Assembly (NCBI RefSeq): GCF_007991455.1
Contig: NZ_BJYJ01000004.1
Span: forward strand, 1 to 64,000
DNA: 64,000 nucleotides
Direction: 5' to 3'
Origin: Chryseobacterium hagamense
GTDB lineage: Bacteria; Bacteroidota; Bacteroidia; Flavobacteriales; Weeksellaceae
This document shows positions 1 through 8,354 of the stretch, one piece after another (within the stretch, counting starts at the first letter, position 1; every line of letters starts with the position of its first letter). The position numbers were made by a program, and so were the translations under genes. The notes beneath the pieces are model-generated. The model did not search any database. It saw nothing but the letters and a program-made list of their open reading frames with translations, and was not told the origin of the DNA.

Positions 1-193
1 ACGAAAGTTCCTTTTCAAGTTCCATCATTTTAATGAGTTGCTGAACATCCAAACCGCAATATTTATTCTTCCATTTATAAAAGGTTGGCTGGCTGATACC
101 ATGTTCCCGGCAAATTTCATTCACTGTTTTGCCTTGATGCTGCTCAGATAAAATCTTGATGATCTGAACTTCTGAAAATTTACTGTTTTTCAT
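1..193 (-). CDS. IS3-family transposase OrfA, partial
   Basis: The first 64 codons of an IS3-type OrfA are present, running off the left edge. The protein starts MKNSKFSEVQIIKILSEQ and continues through a helix-turn-helix of the type KTVNEICREHGISQPTFYKWK, which binds the IS ends in this family. It then enters what should become the leucine-zipper region (MMELEKELS). OrfA is normally joined to the OrfB integrase by programmed frameshifting, but OrfB is not visible here. The ATG at 191-193 is the only sensible start. Confidence 0.8.
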   Translation of the reverse strand, partial: MKNSKFSEVQIIKILSEQHQGKTVNEICREHGISQPTFYKWKNKYCGLDVQQLIKMMELEKELS

Positions 194-251
194 TGTCTCC
201 CAAATTTAAAAACTATATTTCTAAATGCTCCAGTTTTTTGGGAAGATTACA
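1..251 (-). mobile_element. Partial IS3-type insertion sequence, orfA end
   Basis: The left window edge cuts an insertion sequence. Its orfA-like gene reads leftward from 193. Upstream of that start, the minus strand from 251 reads TGTAATCTTCCCAAAAAACT, which resembles the TG...CCCAAAAA terminal repeats of IS3-family elements. The other end, orfB and any target duplication lie outside the window. The family call comes from the orfA protein and this end; the exact border at 251 is inferred. Confidence 0.6.
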
Positions 252-353
252 CATTTCTCTATTTTATCTTTGCTGATGAGTTCCAGATTATTTGTCTTTT
301 AAATTGCAATCCAAAATTGCTAATTTTCTCGGAACTTTTTATTCTAAATAAGT

Positions 354-1205
354 TTAAACAACTTCATTATTAATATTTCTATTAAAAATCACTTTATTAA
401 TGTATTGTATAACCGTTAAAGAAGTGATTTCTGATATTATTCTGGTTTAAACCCAGAAAATGTTTCTGCATAATTTCTTCTCATCATAAACTGGTCACAT
501 AATTGAGAGAATAAAGTTTCAATTCTTTTTCGTTTCTTTCTGAATAGATAAAATTGAGGTTTATAGTGTTTTTGGTTTTTCCGTTTGGGAGTATCAAGCC
601 TGATATTAGCAGTTTCAAACAAGTTAAGCTGCACACTTTCAGATAAGTATCATTTATCTCCAATCAAAACACAATCAGACATTTGATGCCGTATATCTTT
701 AAGATAATGAATGTCATTGCACTGAGATCCACACTTTGAAAAACTCCGTTTACAGAACATACTGCATGTAATTTATAACCATAGAAAGAAATTTTTGCGA
801 AGCATAAAATCCTCTGTCAGGAAAACTAAACTCTGCTTCTTTGCAGTCTTTAGAGTGAGCGCTTCTAGATATTTTACATACTTTTAAAGGTATGCTGTCA
901 ACAATGAAATAATTTTCAAATTCATTAAGCATCTCGGATAACTGCAGTCTTATTGTATTTGTAGTACTCATTAATCTTCTTTTTCTCCGATCGTAAACTG
1001 TTCTCTCAATTCTGGTTGTAAAGAATTGCGGTAAAATTCTGAATAAATGATTTTCGCTATCAATCCCCATGTATTCTGCAGTTAAACTAATTAATTCTAA
1101 ATCACTCATTTTTGGAGTTCGGCGTTGATAATATAAAAGATCATCATTTGATATTTTTCTTAATACTTCCAAAATTCTTTCGTAATTTGCCCTCAAGTTG
1201 TTCAT
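354..1205 (-). pseudogene. IS982-family transposase, broken by frameshifts and a stop
   Basis: The N-terminal two thirds are open from the ATG at 1205 (starts MNNLRANYERILEVLRKIS) and include the DDE-transposase segment around NYFIVDSIPLKV. The reading frame is then lost near 750. At about 640 a glycine codon in the expected GDKGYLS motif has become TGA (GDK-stop-YLS). The conserved C-terminal segment RKKRKRIETLFSQLCDQF is open again from 634. A further single-base shift near 450 is needed to reach the natural end at 354 (INKVIFNRNINNEVV). Total length is about 284 codons, the size of an intact family member, so this is a decayed full-length gene that cannot make active transposase. Confidence 0.85.
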
Positions 1206-1291
1206 TGTAGATGTTTTGTGGTAAAAACAATTTACTGATTATTAATCAAATGAATAACTTTATTATTTTTTACCCATAATGCACAACGGGT
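354..1291 (-). mobile_element. Remnant of an IS982-family insertion sequence
   Basis: An IS982-type transposase relic fills most of this stretch. One terminal repeat is recognisable: the minus strand from 1291 starts ACCCGTTGTGCATTATGGGT, fitting the ACCC-type ends of this family. I could not find the matching end on the other side between the transposase stop (354) and the IS3-type end at 251, so that terminus has been lost or has diverged. The element sits just downstream of the DCC/ABC operon and may have removed or displaced sequence there. Confidence 0.65.
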
Positions 1292-1429
1292 GAATTCTAT
1301 ACTTTTCTTGATAGAAACTTGAATGCCTTTGAATTTATCAAGGGAATTCAGAAAATGCCCAATAGTAATTCCGATTACTGTAAGTTTTTGAGCAAGAGAG
1401 ACAGTCCCATTTAGTTAAGGAGATAGTTT

Positions 1430-1792
1430 TTATGGTATTTTACAACTTTTCTTGTCACAATGTATAGGAATAATCTTTCTTTTTACAGCTAATTCTTTAT
1501 AAATTAATTGTCCAATACCTGTTATTTTAAACAGGAAGAAAATTGGAAGGAATATCCAGAGTAGTGGGAGTCTTAAAAATATCATATAAATAGTAGCAAA
1601 ACCATATCTCCACTTTCCGTTATATGAAGCCATTTGTTGTTCTGCTAATGCTTTATTTATATCGATAGCTTCTTTAATATGATTAAGGTTTCTCAACTCC
1701 TTGAATTCTAGCATGTTCATCCAGTCCAATCTTTTAATATTTTTAACAAATAAAGTACAGTTGGGACAATAATTATCGTAATAAATTTTCAT
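1430..1792 (-). CDS. DCC-family (DUF393) thiol-disulfide oxidoreductase-like protein
   Basis: A 120-residue protein with the N-terminal DCC-family pattern: a beta strand, then YYDNYCPNC with Cys9 and Cys12 forming a CxxC pair. A hydrophobic segment follows at about residues 72-92 (IYMIFLRLPLLWIFLPIFF), so it is probably membrane-associated. Family members are predicted thiol-disulfide proteins of unknown substrate. Its ATG overlaps the TGA of the upstream permease gene (ATGA overlap), so the two are co-translated, and it is the last gene of the ABC-transporter operon. A redox protein beside an exporter fits the Cys-rich peptide theme of this island, but that link is inference. An IS982 remnant lies directly downstream. 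Confidence 0.75.
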   Translation of the reverse strand: MKIYYDNYCPNCTLFVKNIKRLDWMNMLEFKELRNLNHIKEAIDINKALAEQQMASYNGKWRYGFATIYMIFLRLPLLWIFLPIFFLFKITGIGQLIYKELAVKRKIIPIHCDKKSCKIP

Positions 1793-3147
1793 AACTGGAA
1801 AATATTTAAAATAGGTTTACCTGTTAAATAAGTGGCAAATAAAATAATCAATAGGATATCAGTAAATGTATTATTTCTAAAAATACGAGACATGATAACT
1901 TGAAAAAATGCAAGTATTAAAAAGCTTAGTAATACATACAAATTTTGTGTAAATGAATGTTTTATTAATAGTGGTATTAATAATATTGCATAGAAAACAA
2001 AGATTATAGCATTTTTGGAAAAAATTATTTCAAAACTTTTGTAAGGGGAAATCTTCTCCGCATAGTCAATATTATATAAAGATAATCTTGTAAGAAATTT
2101 ATTAATAAAAAGAGTAAAGAAAAAGAGTAAAGGTAACAGGAATTTTAAAAAATCTTCTTTTACCAGGAATAACAAAACCCATATAATAAGAATGGCATAA
2201 ATTGCAGTCTTGTCTATTGAGTGTGAAAACAGATAAAAGTCTTTTTGAAGTATATTGAAAAATGACAGATCTTTTTTTATCTGACTAAAGGAAAACTTAA
2301 TAGACTTTATTTCTGAGGCTTTTTGTGAAAAATCGGTTAGTGTTTTAATTGTGGTAAGTTTCCTATTTATAGGAATTTTACATAATAAATACACCGTTAG
2401 AATAAATAGTAAAAATGCGGCTAATTTATTCAGCCAGAATATAGGAAAAATAGGTTCTTGTAGAGAAATAATATGAAGTCTAGACTTTGGTAAATATCCA
2501 ATGGCAAATAGATTTGTTTCAGAAATATTCTTATTGATTATAAAATTTAATTCATGAATTCCTAAAATTCCTAAAAAAAACTTATCATTAAACATGATTA
2601 AAAATACAAATATGTAATAGGTTGCATATTTGAAAAATTTATTTTTTATATAAAATTCTATAAAATAACTTAGGCCAGCAATAATCAGGATATATGGAAC
2701 CGAAAAATATAAAAGAGGCAGAACAAAATATGATCCCGTAAGCTTGATGTTCTGGATGAAAATCGTAATATTCAAAATAAATAGAAATGTGATTCCTATA
2801 AAGAAAAGTCCTAGGATTTTATGTAATGCTTTAAAAAATGAGCTTAAAAAAGAAAGATCTTCCTGTATATAAGTATAACTCAAAATTTCGTTTTCCCTTT
2901 CTCCTGCTAAAATATGAATCATTAGCCATGAAATAATCACATTAGAAAAAATTGCGGACAAGTTTCCAATCCAAAATTTATTTGGAGCAGGGCTTATGTT
3001 ACCCATATAGAATGTTACATAATCTGCATCTTTATTAGGTATAAGAAAAAGCCCTAATACGACTAAAATCAGGGTACAGAAAATAAAGGATTTTTTTTTG
3101 ATTAAATACGTATAGTATAAAGATGACAAAGAGAGCAATCTTGACAT
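1789..3147 (-). CDS. ABC transporter permease, multi-pass
   Basis: A 452-residue, very hydrophobic protein with roughly a dozen membrane segments. The first helix follows the short N terminus (SFIFCTLILVVLGLFLIP), a loop at about 75-90 contains HILAGERENEILSY, and paired helices run to the C terminus. It has no ATPase motifs. It lies directly after the ATP-binding gene (TAA immediately followed by ATG) and overlaps the DCC gene by four bases, so it is the membrane half of an ABC-2-type exporter. The sequence does not reveal the substrate. The island context (leader peptides, GLPGLI proteins) makes peptide export or immunity plausible. AT-rich codon use matches the rest of the island. Confidence 0.7.
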   Translation of the reverse strand: MSRLLSLSSLYYTYLIKKKSFIFCTLILVVLGLFLIPNKDADYVTFYMGNISPAPNKFWIGNLSAIFSNVIISWLMIHILAGERENEILSYTYIQEDLSFLSSFFKALHKILGLFFIGITFLFILNITIFIQNIKLTGSYFVLPLLYFSVPYILIIAGLSYFIEFYIKNKFFKYATYYIFVFLIMFNDKFFLGILGIHELNFIINKNISETNLFAIGYLPKSRLHIISLQEPIFPIFWLNKLAAFLLFILTVYLLCKIPINRKLTTIKTLTDFSQKASEIKSIKFSFSQIKKDLSFFNILQKDFYLFSHSIDKTAIYAILIIWVLLFLVKEDFLKFLLPLLFFFTLFINKFLTRLSLYNIDYAEKISPYKSFEIIFSKNAIIFVFYAILLIPLLIKHSFTQNLYVLLSFLILAFFQVIMSRIFRNNTFTDILLIILFATYLTGKPILNIFQL

Positions 3148-3813
3148 TTAGCTGTTTATTTGAAAATTAATATTGTTTTCCAGAGAGACTGTTCCATTAC
3201 TAATTGTTACTTTCTTATCACAGAATCTGGAAATTTCCTCTATTAAATGTGTTGATAAAATGACTATACTAGTTTTTGAAATATCTTTTAGAAGCAAATA
3301 CATCTTTTCACGTTCCAAATAATCCAGATTATTGACAGGCTCATCTAGTATTAAAACACTAGGACTGTTAATTATAGATAACGCAAATGAGATCTTCTGT
3401 TTGATTCCACCTGACAGATTTTTTATTTTTTGATTATTATAACTTTCTAAATCAAAATCTTTTAAAATTTTTGAAATATTGTTGTTGAGACTTTTTTTCT
3501 CACATCCTTTCAATAGTCCAAAATAGGTTAAGTTTTGTATAATGTCAAAATCCTGAATAAGCCCAAGATTCTGAGACATAAATCCCAGATCTTTTCGTAG
3601 ATATTCCGGTTTATTTAATACTGATACATTATTATAAAAAAAATTCCCGGTCGATGGCTTTTTTAATGTTGAAATAATATTAATCAGAGAAGTTTTTCCT
3701 GTCCCATTTAATCCTAATAATGCATAAAGGCCATTTTCAAATTCCAGATTAATTTTATTTAAAATTATTTTATCTCCAACTGTATAGGAAATATCTTTAA
3801 GTTGTAACTTCAT
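3148..3813 (-). CDS. ABC transporter ATP-binding protein
   Basis: A 221-residue nucleotide-binding protein. From the start chosen here: Walker A GLNGTGKT at 34-41, Q-loop Gln81, signature LSGGIKQ at 133-139, Walker B LILDEP at 154-159 and switch His189. It lacks a membrane domain and pairs with the permease encoded directly after it. I chose the ATG at 3813 because the alignable domain begins there (MKLQLKDISYTVGDK). The frame stays open 18 codons further upstream, but that stretch looks like leader sequence. A GLPGLI stub lies just upstream on the same strand and could have been the operon's first gene before it was truncated. Confidence 0.85.
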   Translation of the reverse strand: MKLQLKDISYTVGDKIILNKINLEFENGLYALLGLNGTGKTSLINIISTLKKPSTGNFFYNNVSVLNKPEYLRKDLGFMSQNLGLIQDFDIIQNLTYFGLLKGCEKKSLNNNISKILKDFDLESYNNQKIKNLSGGIKQKISFALSIINSPSVLILDEPVNNLDYLEREKMYLLLKDISKTSIVILSTHLIEEISRFCDKKVTISNGTVSLENNINFQINS

Positions 3814-3900
3814 TATTTTTATTATTTTGTTTAAATATAACTGATCGTTTTTCATTCCAATACCCAATTAGTACTGAAAACGTGGCAGGATAGAAAGCAA

Positions 3901-4020
3901 TTATATTAAAGAGTCCTTGTTTTTTTTATAAGTAAGTTCATAAAAAAATCTATTTGCTTCAGTTTGGCTGTATGCCTTGCTAAAAAATAATACAATGATT
4001 ATAAAAAATATTCTTTCCAT
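3901..4020 (-). pseudogene. Truncated GLPGLI-family gene (first 39 codons only)
   Basis: A 39-codon frame starts MERIFFIIIVLFFSKAYSQ, a clear signal peptide, and continues NRFFYELTYKKNKDS. This matches the N terminus of the intact GLPGLI protein encoded at 5901-6734 (NRFIYEVDYKKDST). It ends in TAA at 3901, and about 87 bp later the ABC ATPase begins. The remaining 230 or so codons, including the GLPGLI motif, are missing, so this is a deletion remnant. It shows that a third GLPGLI gene once stood at the head of the transporter operon. It might still be translated as a tiny secreted peptide, but that would be accidental. Confidence 0.75.
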
Positions 4021-4224
4021 ACTATCGTTTTTTCTGTAGCAAAGATGCAAGTGCTTTTTTGGTCATACAAGAAAAGTAACATAAGATTTATATATTTTGA
4101 GTCGTTATAGTATAAAATTTATAAATTCAAACATATAATAGCTTAAAGAACTAATTATTAATATGTTATCTAAATTACTTAAAAATGCAGAAAAATTGTA
4201 ATATTGCAAGTTGAAAAAACACAG

Positions 4225-5886
4225 ATGTATAGGATTTTGTTTATTTTAATTTTTTCTCTTTACCAAAACCTATGCTTTTCACTAAGCATAGAAAAATTTC
4301 ATATAAAAGATTCTATAAAAGCGACAACCTATGCCAAGAATTTAATTTTAAATGGCAAGAAAAACAGTAATAATGTTAAGCTAATCAATGGATATTTAAT
4401 ATTATCACGATTTTCTAACGAAAACAAAATTATTCCTTATTTAGATAGTGTTCTTATCATTGCAAAAGAGATTGACAATAGAGAATACTTGTCTGATGCA
4501 TATACATACAAGGGAAATCATTATTATTTAAAAGGAGATTATTTAAAGTCGCTGGATAATTATTTATTAGCTAAAAATTTTTGTGAAGAAAATAGCAAAA
4601 ATTATAATATAATCAATTTTAATATTGGATTATTAAAACTTGAGCTTGAAAATTATGATGAAGCAATAAGTCTATTTTTAAATTACAAATCTTCTCTGGA
4701 ACAAAATAAATTAACTGAAAAATCCAATTATGTAAGATGCCTTTACGCATTAGCTTATGCCTATAATAAGCGGAAAGATATTAAAACTTCAAATCAGTAT
4801 TTAAAGCTGGGATTCCAAAAAAATGTCAAAGCTAAAAATGCAAAAATGCATTCAAATTTATTATTAATAGCTGGAATAAATGAATACAATCAAAAAGACT
4901 ACAAAAAATCTTTGCAAACACTAGCTAAAGTTTCAGGATTAATTAAAACAAATTCTTTTGATCCTCAAAATCTGGCTTTGAGTGAATATTACTCGGGCAA
5001 ATGTCTTATAAAACTAAACAATAGTAATTTTTTGAAAAAATTTGAAACTATTGATTCTATTATAATAAAAACTAAAGATATTACTCCTGAATTAAGAGAT
5101 ACATACCCTATTCTAATTGATTATTACAAAAAACTTCAAATTAAAGATAAACAATTGTATTATATAGAGCGTTTACTTGCTGTAGATAATATATTATACA
5201 AAAAGAAAAGCATACTCTCAAATCAAATTAATAAAAAGTATGATACTCCTATTTTACTTAAAGAAAAGGAAAAATTAATTTCTGATCTCAACTCAAAAAA
5301 TCATATTCTTTTTTGGTTATTAGGAATTGGCAGTATATTCTTAGCTATTGCATTATTCTTATATTTAAGTAATATAAAGAAAGTCAAACTATATAAAAAA
5401 AAGGCTGACTTCTTGTTATCTAATTCAAAACCGTCTATTGTAAATAATACAGATGAAAATTTTAATTCTTCAACTTCAGCAGTTGTTGACAATAAGATTC
5501 AAAAATCAAAAGTAAAGTTATCTGACGATAAGTTTTTGCAACTAAGTCTTCAATTAGAGGAATTTGAAAAAGGAAAACGTTTTTTAGATAAAAATATGAA
5601 TTTAGATATTTTATCTAAAGAACTAAATACAAATAGAGCTTATTTATCAAGATCTGTAAATGAATTAAAAGGGAAGAATTTTTCACAATATCTAAATGAA
5701 TTAAGAATAAATTACATAATAGAGGAGATTAAAACAAATACACAGCTTCAAAAATTTACAATCGCAAGTATTGCAGAGTATGCGGGATATAATAATGCAG
5801 AATCTTTCACAAACGCTTTTAAAAAAATCACTAGTACTTTGCCATCTTATTTTATAAAGGCATTGCAAAAAAATAATGCAAATTAA
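4225..5886 (+). CDS. TPR-containing AraC-family transcriptional regulator, membrane-anchored
   Basis: A 553-residue protein with an N-terminal signal-like segment (MYRILFILIFSLYQNLCFS), then tetratricopeptide-like helical repeats over about residues 35-340. One membrane helix lies at about 360-380 (LFWLLGIGSIFLAIALFLYL). The C terminus is an AraC-type double helix-turn-helix at about 450-550 (LDILSKELNTNRAYLSRSVN, then IASIAEYAGYNNAESFTNAF). The layout, periplasmic TPR sensor to cytoplasmic DNA-binding domain, is common in Bacteroidetes. I start at the ATG at 4225; an upstream in-frame TTG at 4204 would precede the signal segment. It points away from the ABC operon and ends against the GLPGLI gene, so it is the obvious candidate regulator of the island. 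No binding site is proven. Confidence 0.85.
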   Translation: MYRILFILIFSLYQNLCFSLSIEKFHIKDSIKATTYAKNLILNGKKNSNNVKLINGYLILSRFSNENKIIPYLDSVLIIAKEIDNREYLSDAYTYKGNHYYLKGDYLKSLDNYLLAKNFCEENSKNYNIINFNIGLLKLELENYDEAISLFLNYKSSLEQNKLTEKSNYVRCLYALAYAYNKRKDIKTSNQYLKLGFQKNVKAKNAKMHSNLLLIAGINEYNQKDYKKSLQTLAKVSGLIKTNSFDPQNLALSEYYSGKCLIKLNNSNFLKKFETIDSIIIKTKDITPELRDTYPILIDYYKKLQIKDKQLYYIERLLAVDNILYKKKSILSNQINKKYDTPILLKEKEKLISDLNSKNHILFWLLGIGSIFLAIALFLYLSNIKKVKLYKKKADFLLSNSKPSIVNNTDENFNSSTSAVVDNKIQKSKVKLSDDKFLQLSLQLEEFEKGKRFLDKNMNLDILSKELNTNRAYLSRSVNELKGKNFSQYLNELRINYIIEEIKTNTQLQKFTIASIAEYAGYNNAESFTNAFKKITSTLPSYFIKALQKNNAN

Positions 5887-5900
5887 TTTGTAATTATAAT

Positions 5901-6734
5901 TTATGGGGAATATTTTATAGCCTTATTCAACTCAATAGGATTATTTAAAGATTTTATTTTTATTCTTTCCTTTTTTTCTGCTGGTTTTAACTGTTCTTTA
6001 GTCAAAATTGTTCCATCTTCCAGTTGCAATTTTTTTCCATCAGGAATAGTTAATTTTCCATTAAGAACATATTTAAAAGGATTCTGATAAAGTTCTAATT
6101 TCAACTTATTTAGTTTTTGATAATTTGTTTTAATCGATTTCGATTTAAAACCATCTAAAGTAAGACTTTCATAGTCTTTAGGAATTTTTTCATTTTTTAT
6201 AAGTTTAAAAAAGTAATTTTTTTGGCTATCATAAAGTTCTATAATAAGTCCTGGTAAGCCATTAAATTTATATGGACCATAAGAAAATGGTATTTCGGCA
6301 GTAAACCAAGCAATCCATTTTCTTCCTCCAAAATTGGTTTCTGCTTTTTGTACTTTCAATTCATTTATGCTTTTTGTACTATCTGTAATTTCCCATTCAA
6401 AACTTACAGGTTCTTCTATCTTATAAAAATTAACATCTCCTATATATTCATAATTTTCATAAAAAGGATTTTTTATTTTTTTTAGGAGAAAGGATGTCAG
6501 CTTAAATCCTTCAAAACCATATTGTTTTATATTAGTATATAAAGAATCATTAATGTAATAAAGTCTATTGTAATAATTAATATCATTTTGTGTTATATCT
6601 AAATTATAATTTTCTTTTGTAATCTCATTAGAAGTAGAATCCTTTTTATAATCAACTTCATAAATAAATCGATTATTTTGAGAGAACAATAAAAAAGTTT
6701 GTAATAATAAAAGGAATGTTATAAGCTCTTTCAT
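5901..6734 (-). CDS. GLPGLI family protein
   Basis: A 277-residue secreted protein. The signal peptide is MKELITFLLLLQTFLLFSQ, followed by NRFIYEVDYKKDST. The hallmark motif lies near residues 153-167 (GPYKFNGLPGLIIEL), preceded by the characteristic GGRKWIAWFT. GLPGLI is a Bacteroidetes family of unknown function, predicted to be periplasmic or surface-exposed. It is the last gene of an operon (peptide, C39-like/VKOR/thioredoxin protein, GLPGLI), only 9 bp after the preceding stop. This window has a second full copy at 37557-38363, also beside leader peptides, and a truncated copy at 3901. The repeated pairing suggests a role in handling the peptides, which is inference. Confidence 0.9.
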   Translation of the reverse strand: MKELITFLLLLQTFLLFSQNNRFIYEVDYKKDSTSNEITKENYNLDITQNDINYYNRLYYINDSLYTNIKQYGFEGFKLTSFLLKKIKNPFYENYEYIGDVNFYKIEEPVSFEWEITDSTKSINELKVQKAETNFGGRKWIAWFTAEIPFSYGPYKFNGLPGLIIELYDSQKNYFFKLIKNEKIPKDYESLTLDGFKSKSIKTNYQKLNKLKLELYQNPFKYVLNGKLTIPDGKKLQLEDGTILTKEQLKPAEKKERIKIKSLNNPIELNKAIKYSP

Positions 6735-6743
6735 AATTGCGAT

Positions 6744-8285
6744 TTAATAGTTTTCATTATTGTCTATGATTTCAGATACAAAATATTCTATATCCGATCT
6801 TTCATATTCTGTTGGGTATTCAAAGTTGTTAATAAAAATACTTGGTGTATAATATATTTCGTTTTCATTAAGCCAAGTTCTTTGATCTTTTAAAATTGAA
6901 ATTGCTTTGTCTTCATTTTGAAAATATTTTGAATATTTTTCATACCAGTTTTCTTTTTTATTGGTGGCATTATGTAAAATATACCATTCGTTCAACGCAT
7001 TCAAAAATTCACTTTTATTTTCAGCATTATTATAAATTTGAGCTAATTCAATATATGCTTGATTAATTTCTTTTGGCTGCTTTTCAAAATCTACATCTAA
7101 TAAAATATTAATACTTATTTTTTCCGATAAATGATTAATTATTTTCATAAAGTAGGGATAGAATAATTTACAATGTTTACAGTACGGATTCGTAACTAGT
7201 GTTAGATTAATATAAGAGTCTCTGCTTCCATACTTAAATGCATTTGAAAAGTCTTTATTTATTAATTCTTTCTGAATAGATAAATTATTTTTAAAGAAAG
7301 TGAAATTTTTTCTAAACTTTATATAATTTGTATTTTCATCTTTCAATTTTTGAAATACAGTAAATTTACTTTTTAAATAATAAAGACCAATAAGGGTAGA
7401 TGTAAAGGCTAAAAAATAGAATAAAATAGCAATGCTATTGAAATTTTTAAAAGAAAACAAAGTATATAATGTTGCTAATTGAATAGCAACACAGCTAATT
7501 ATCACAAGGCAAATCGGACAGAGTTTTTTAACTATGAAAAGCTGATAATAGATTGATAAACATGCAATAGGAATAAAAAACAACAATCCTATCTTATAAA
7601 TATAAAAAAAGACTTCTGTTTGCTTAAGTAATGATGCTATTAAAAAACAAAAGATTTGAGTTGCAAAAAAAGCGATTGAAACTTCTGACAAATCAATATA
7701 TTTTAAAATATTCCATCTTTTCGCGTTAAAAACAAAATCACAATCAGTTTTTAAAACCTTACTTTGGCAAACACCAATAGGAATGATTGTTCCTTTTCCA
7801 TGTGTTTTTTTGTAAGCTTCAAATCCTAAAGTTAATCCAATAATTGATGTAGAAAAAAATATTGTTTTCAAAGAAAGGTTTGTTGAATCCACTTTAAAAA
7901 GTAAGAAGATAAAAACAAAAAATATTATTGAAAATATTTCTAACAAAGGAAAACTAAGTTTATTTTTAACTTTTTCTTCAATATTATTTACTATCAAAAC
8001 GATATTATCCCAATCTGAAAAAAAGCTATTATTTTTTTTATTGTCAATAAATCTGAATTCGCCATTTGATAAAGCAATGAATTTTTCCGGTAATAAATTG
8101 ATTTCATCATTCGTTACATGATATGATGTATTTTCAATATTGAAGAACTTCATTGTATCAGAGTATGATAGTAAAGTGGGGAAGTCTGGATGCCCTTGAA
8201 GTTGTAATTTAAATTCCTCACTATCAATATTTATTTTATTGTGATTCAAATATTTCAATAGTGTATTATAATTTTTATCATTCAT
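6744..8285 (-). CDS. C39-like / vitamin K epoxide reductase / thioredoxin fusion protein
   Basis: A 513-residue three-part membrane protein. Residues 1-100 resemble the C39 peptidase-like domain of bacteriocin exporters (LQLQGHPDFPTLLSYSDTM), but the first cysteine of the whole protein is Cys173, so this domain has no catalytic Cys. Residues 110-305 form a multi-helix VKOR domain with loop cysteines Cys173 and Cys182 and active-site CPIC at 256-259. Residues 340-513 form a thioredoxin-like domain with CKHC at 369-372 and cis-Pro region YTPS at 479-482. VKOR proteins re-oxidise thioredoxin partners and so drive disulfide formation outside the membrane. The gene sits between a six-Cys leader peptide and a GLPGLI protein. 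An inert C39 domain could bind double-Gly leaders, as the C39-like domain of HlyB binds without cutting; that is inference. Confidence 0.85.
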   Translation of the reverse strand: MNDKNYNTLLKYLNHNKINIDSEEFKLQLQGHPDFPTLLSYSDTMKFFNIENTSYHVTNDEINLLPEKFIALSNGEFRFIDNKKNNSFFSDWDNIVLIVNNIEEKVKNKLSFPLLEIFSIIFFVFIFLLFKVDSTNLSLKTIFFSTSIIGLTLGFEAYKKTHGKGTIIPIGVCQSKVLKTDCDFVFNAKRWNILKYIDLSEVSIAFFATQIFCFLIASLLKQTEVFFYIYKIGLLFFIPIACLSIYYQLFIVKKLCPICLVIISCVAIQLATLYTLFSFKNFNSIAILFYFLAFTSTLIGLYYLKSKFTVFQKLKDENTNYIKFRKNFTFFKNNLSIQKELINKDFSNAFKYGSRDSYINLTLVTNPYCKHCKLFYPYFMKIINHLSEKISINILLDVDFEKQPKEINQAYIELAQIYNNAENKSEFLNALNEWYILHNATNKKENWYEKYSKYFQNEDKAISILKDQRTWLNENEIYYTPSIFINNFEYPTEYERSDIEYFVSEIIDNNENY

Positions 8286-8308
8286 TTTTTGGATATTTTC
8301 AATAAAGA

Positions 8309-8339
8309 AACAGCAACATTTTTTAAATATGTTGCTGTT
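8309..8339 (-). terminator. Intra-operon hairpin between peptide and VKOR genes
   Basis: Arms AACAGCAACAT (8309-8319) and ATGTTGCTGTT (8329-8339) pair perfectly over 11 bp with a 9-nt AT-rich loop. The hairpin lies between the peptide stop and the VKOR start. Read on the minus strand it is followed by a weak T tract. It can act as a partial terminator or mRNA-stabilising stem that lets the peptide be made in excess over the downstream enzymes. Confidence 0.6.
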
Positions 8340-8354
8340 AGTTTTAAGTTTTAA

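Noticed and set aside
1300-1429. Open stretch (LNGTVSLAQKLTVIGITIGH...) between IS982 end and DCC gene
   Set aside because: It has no start, competing frames and no recognised family. It could be a gene remnant but the evidence is too thin.
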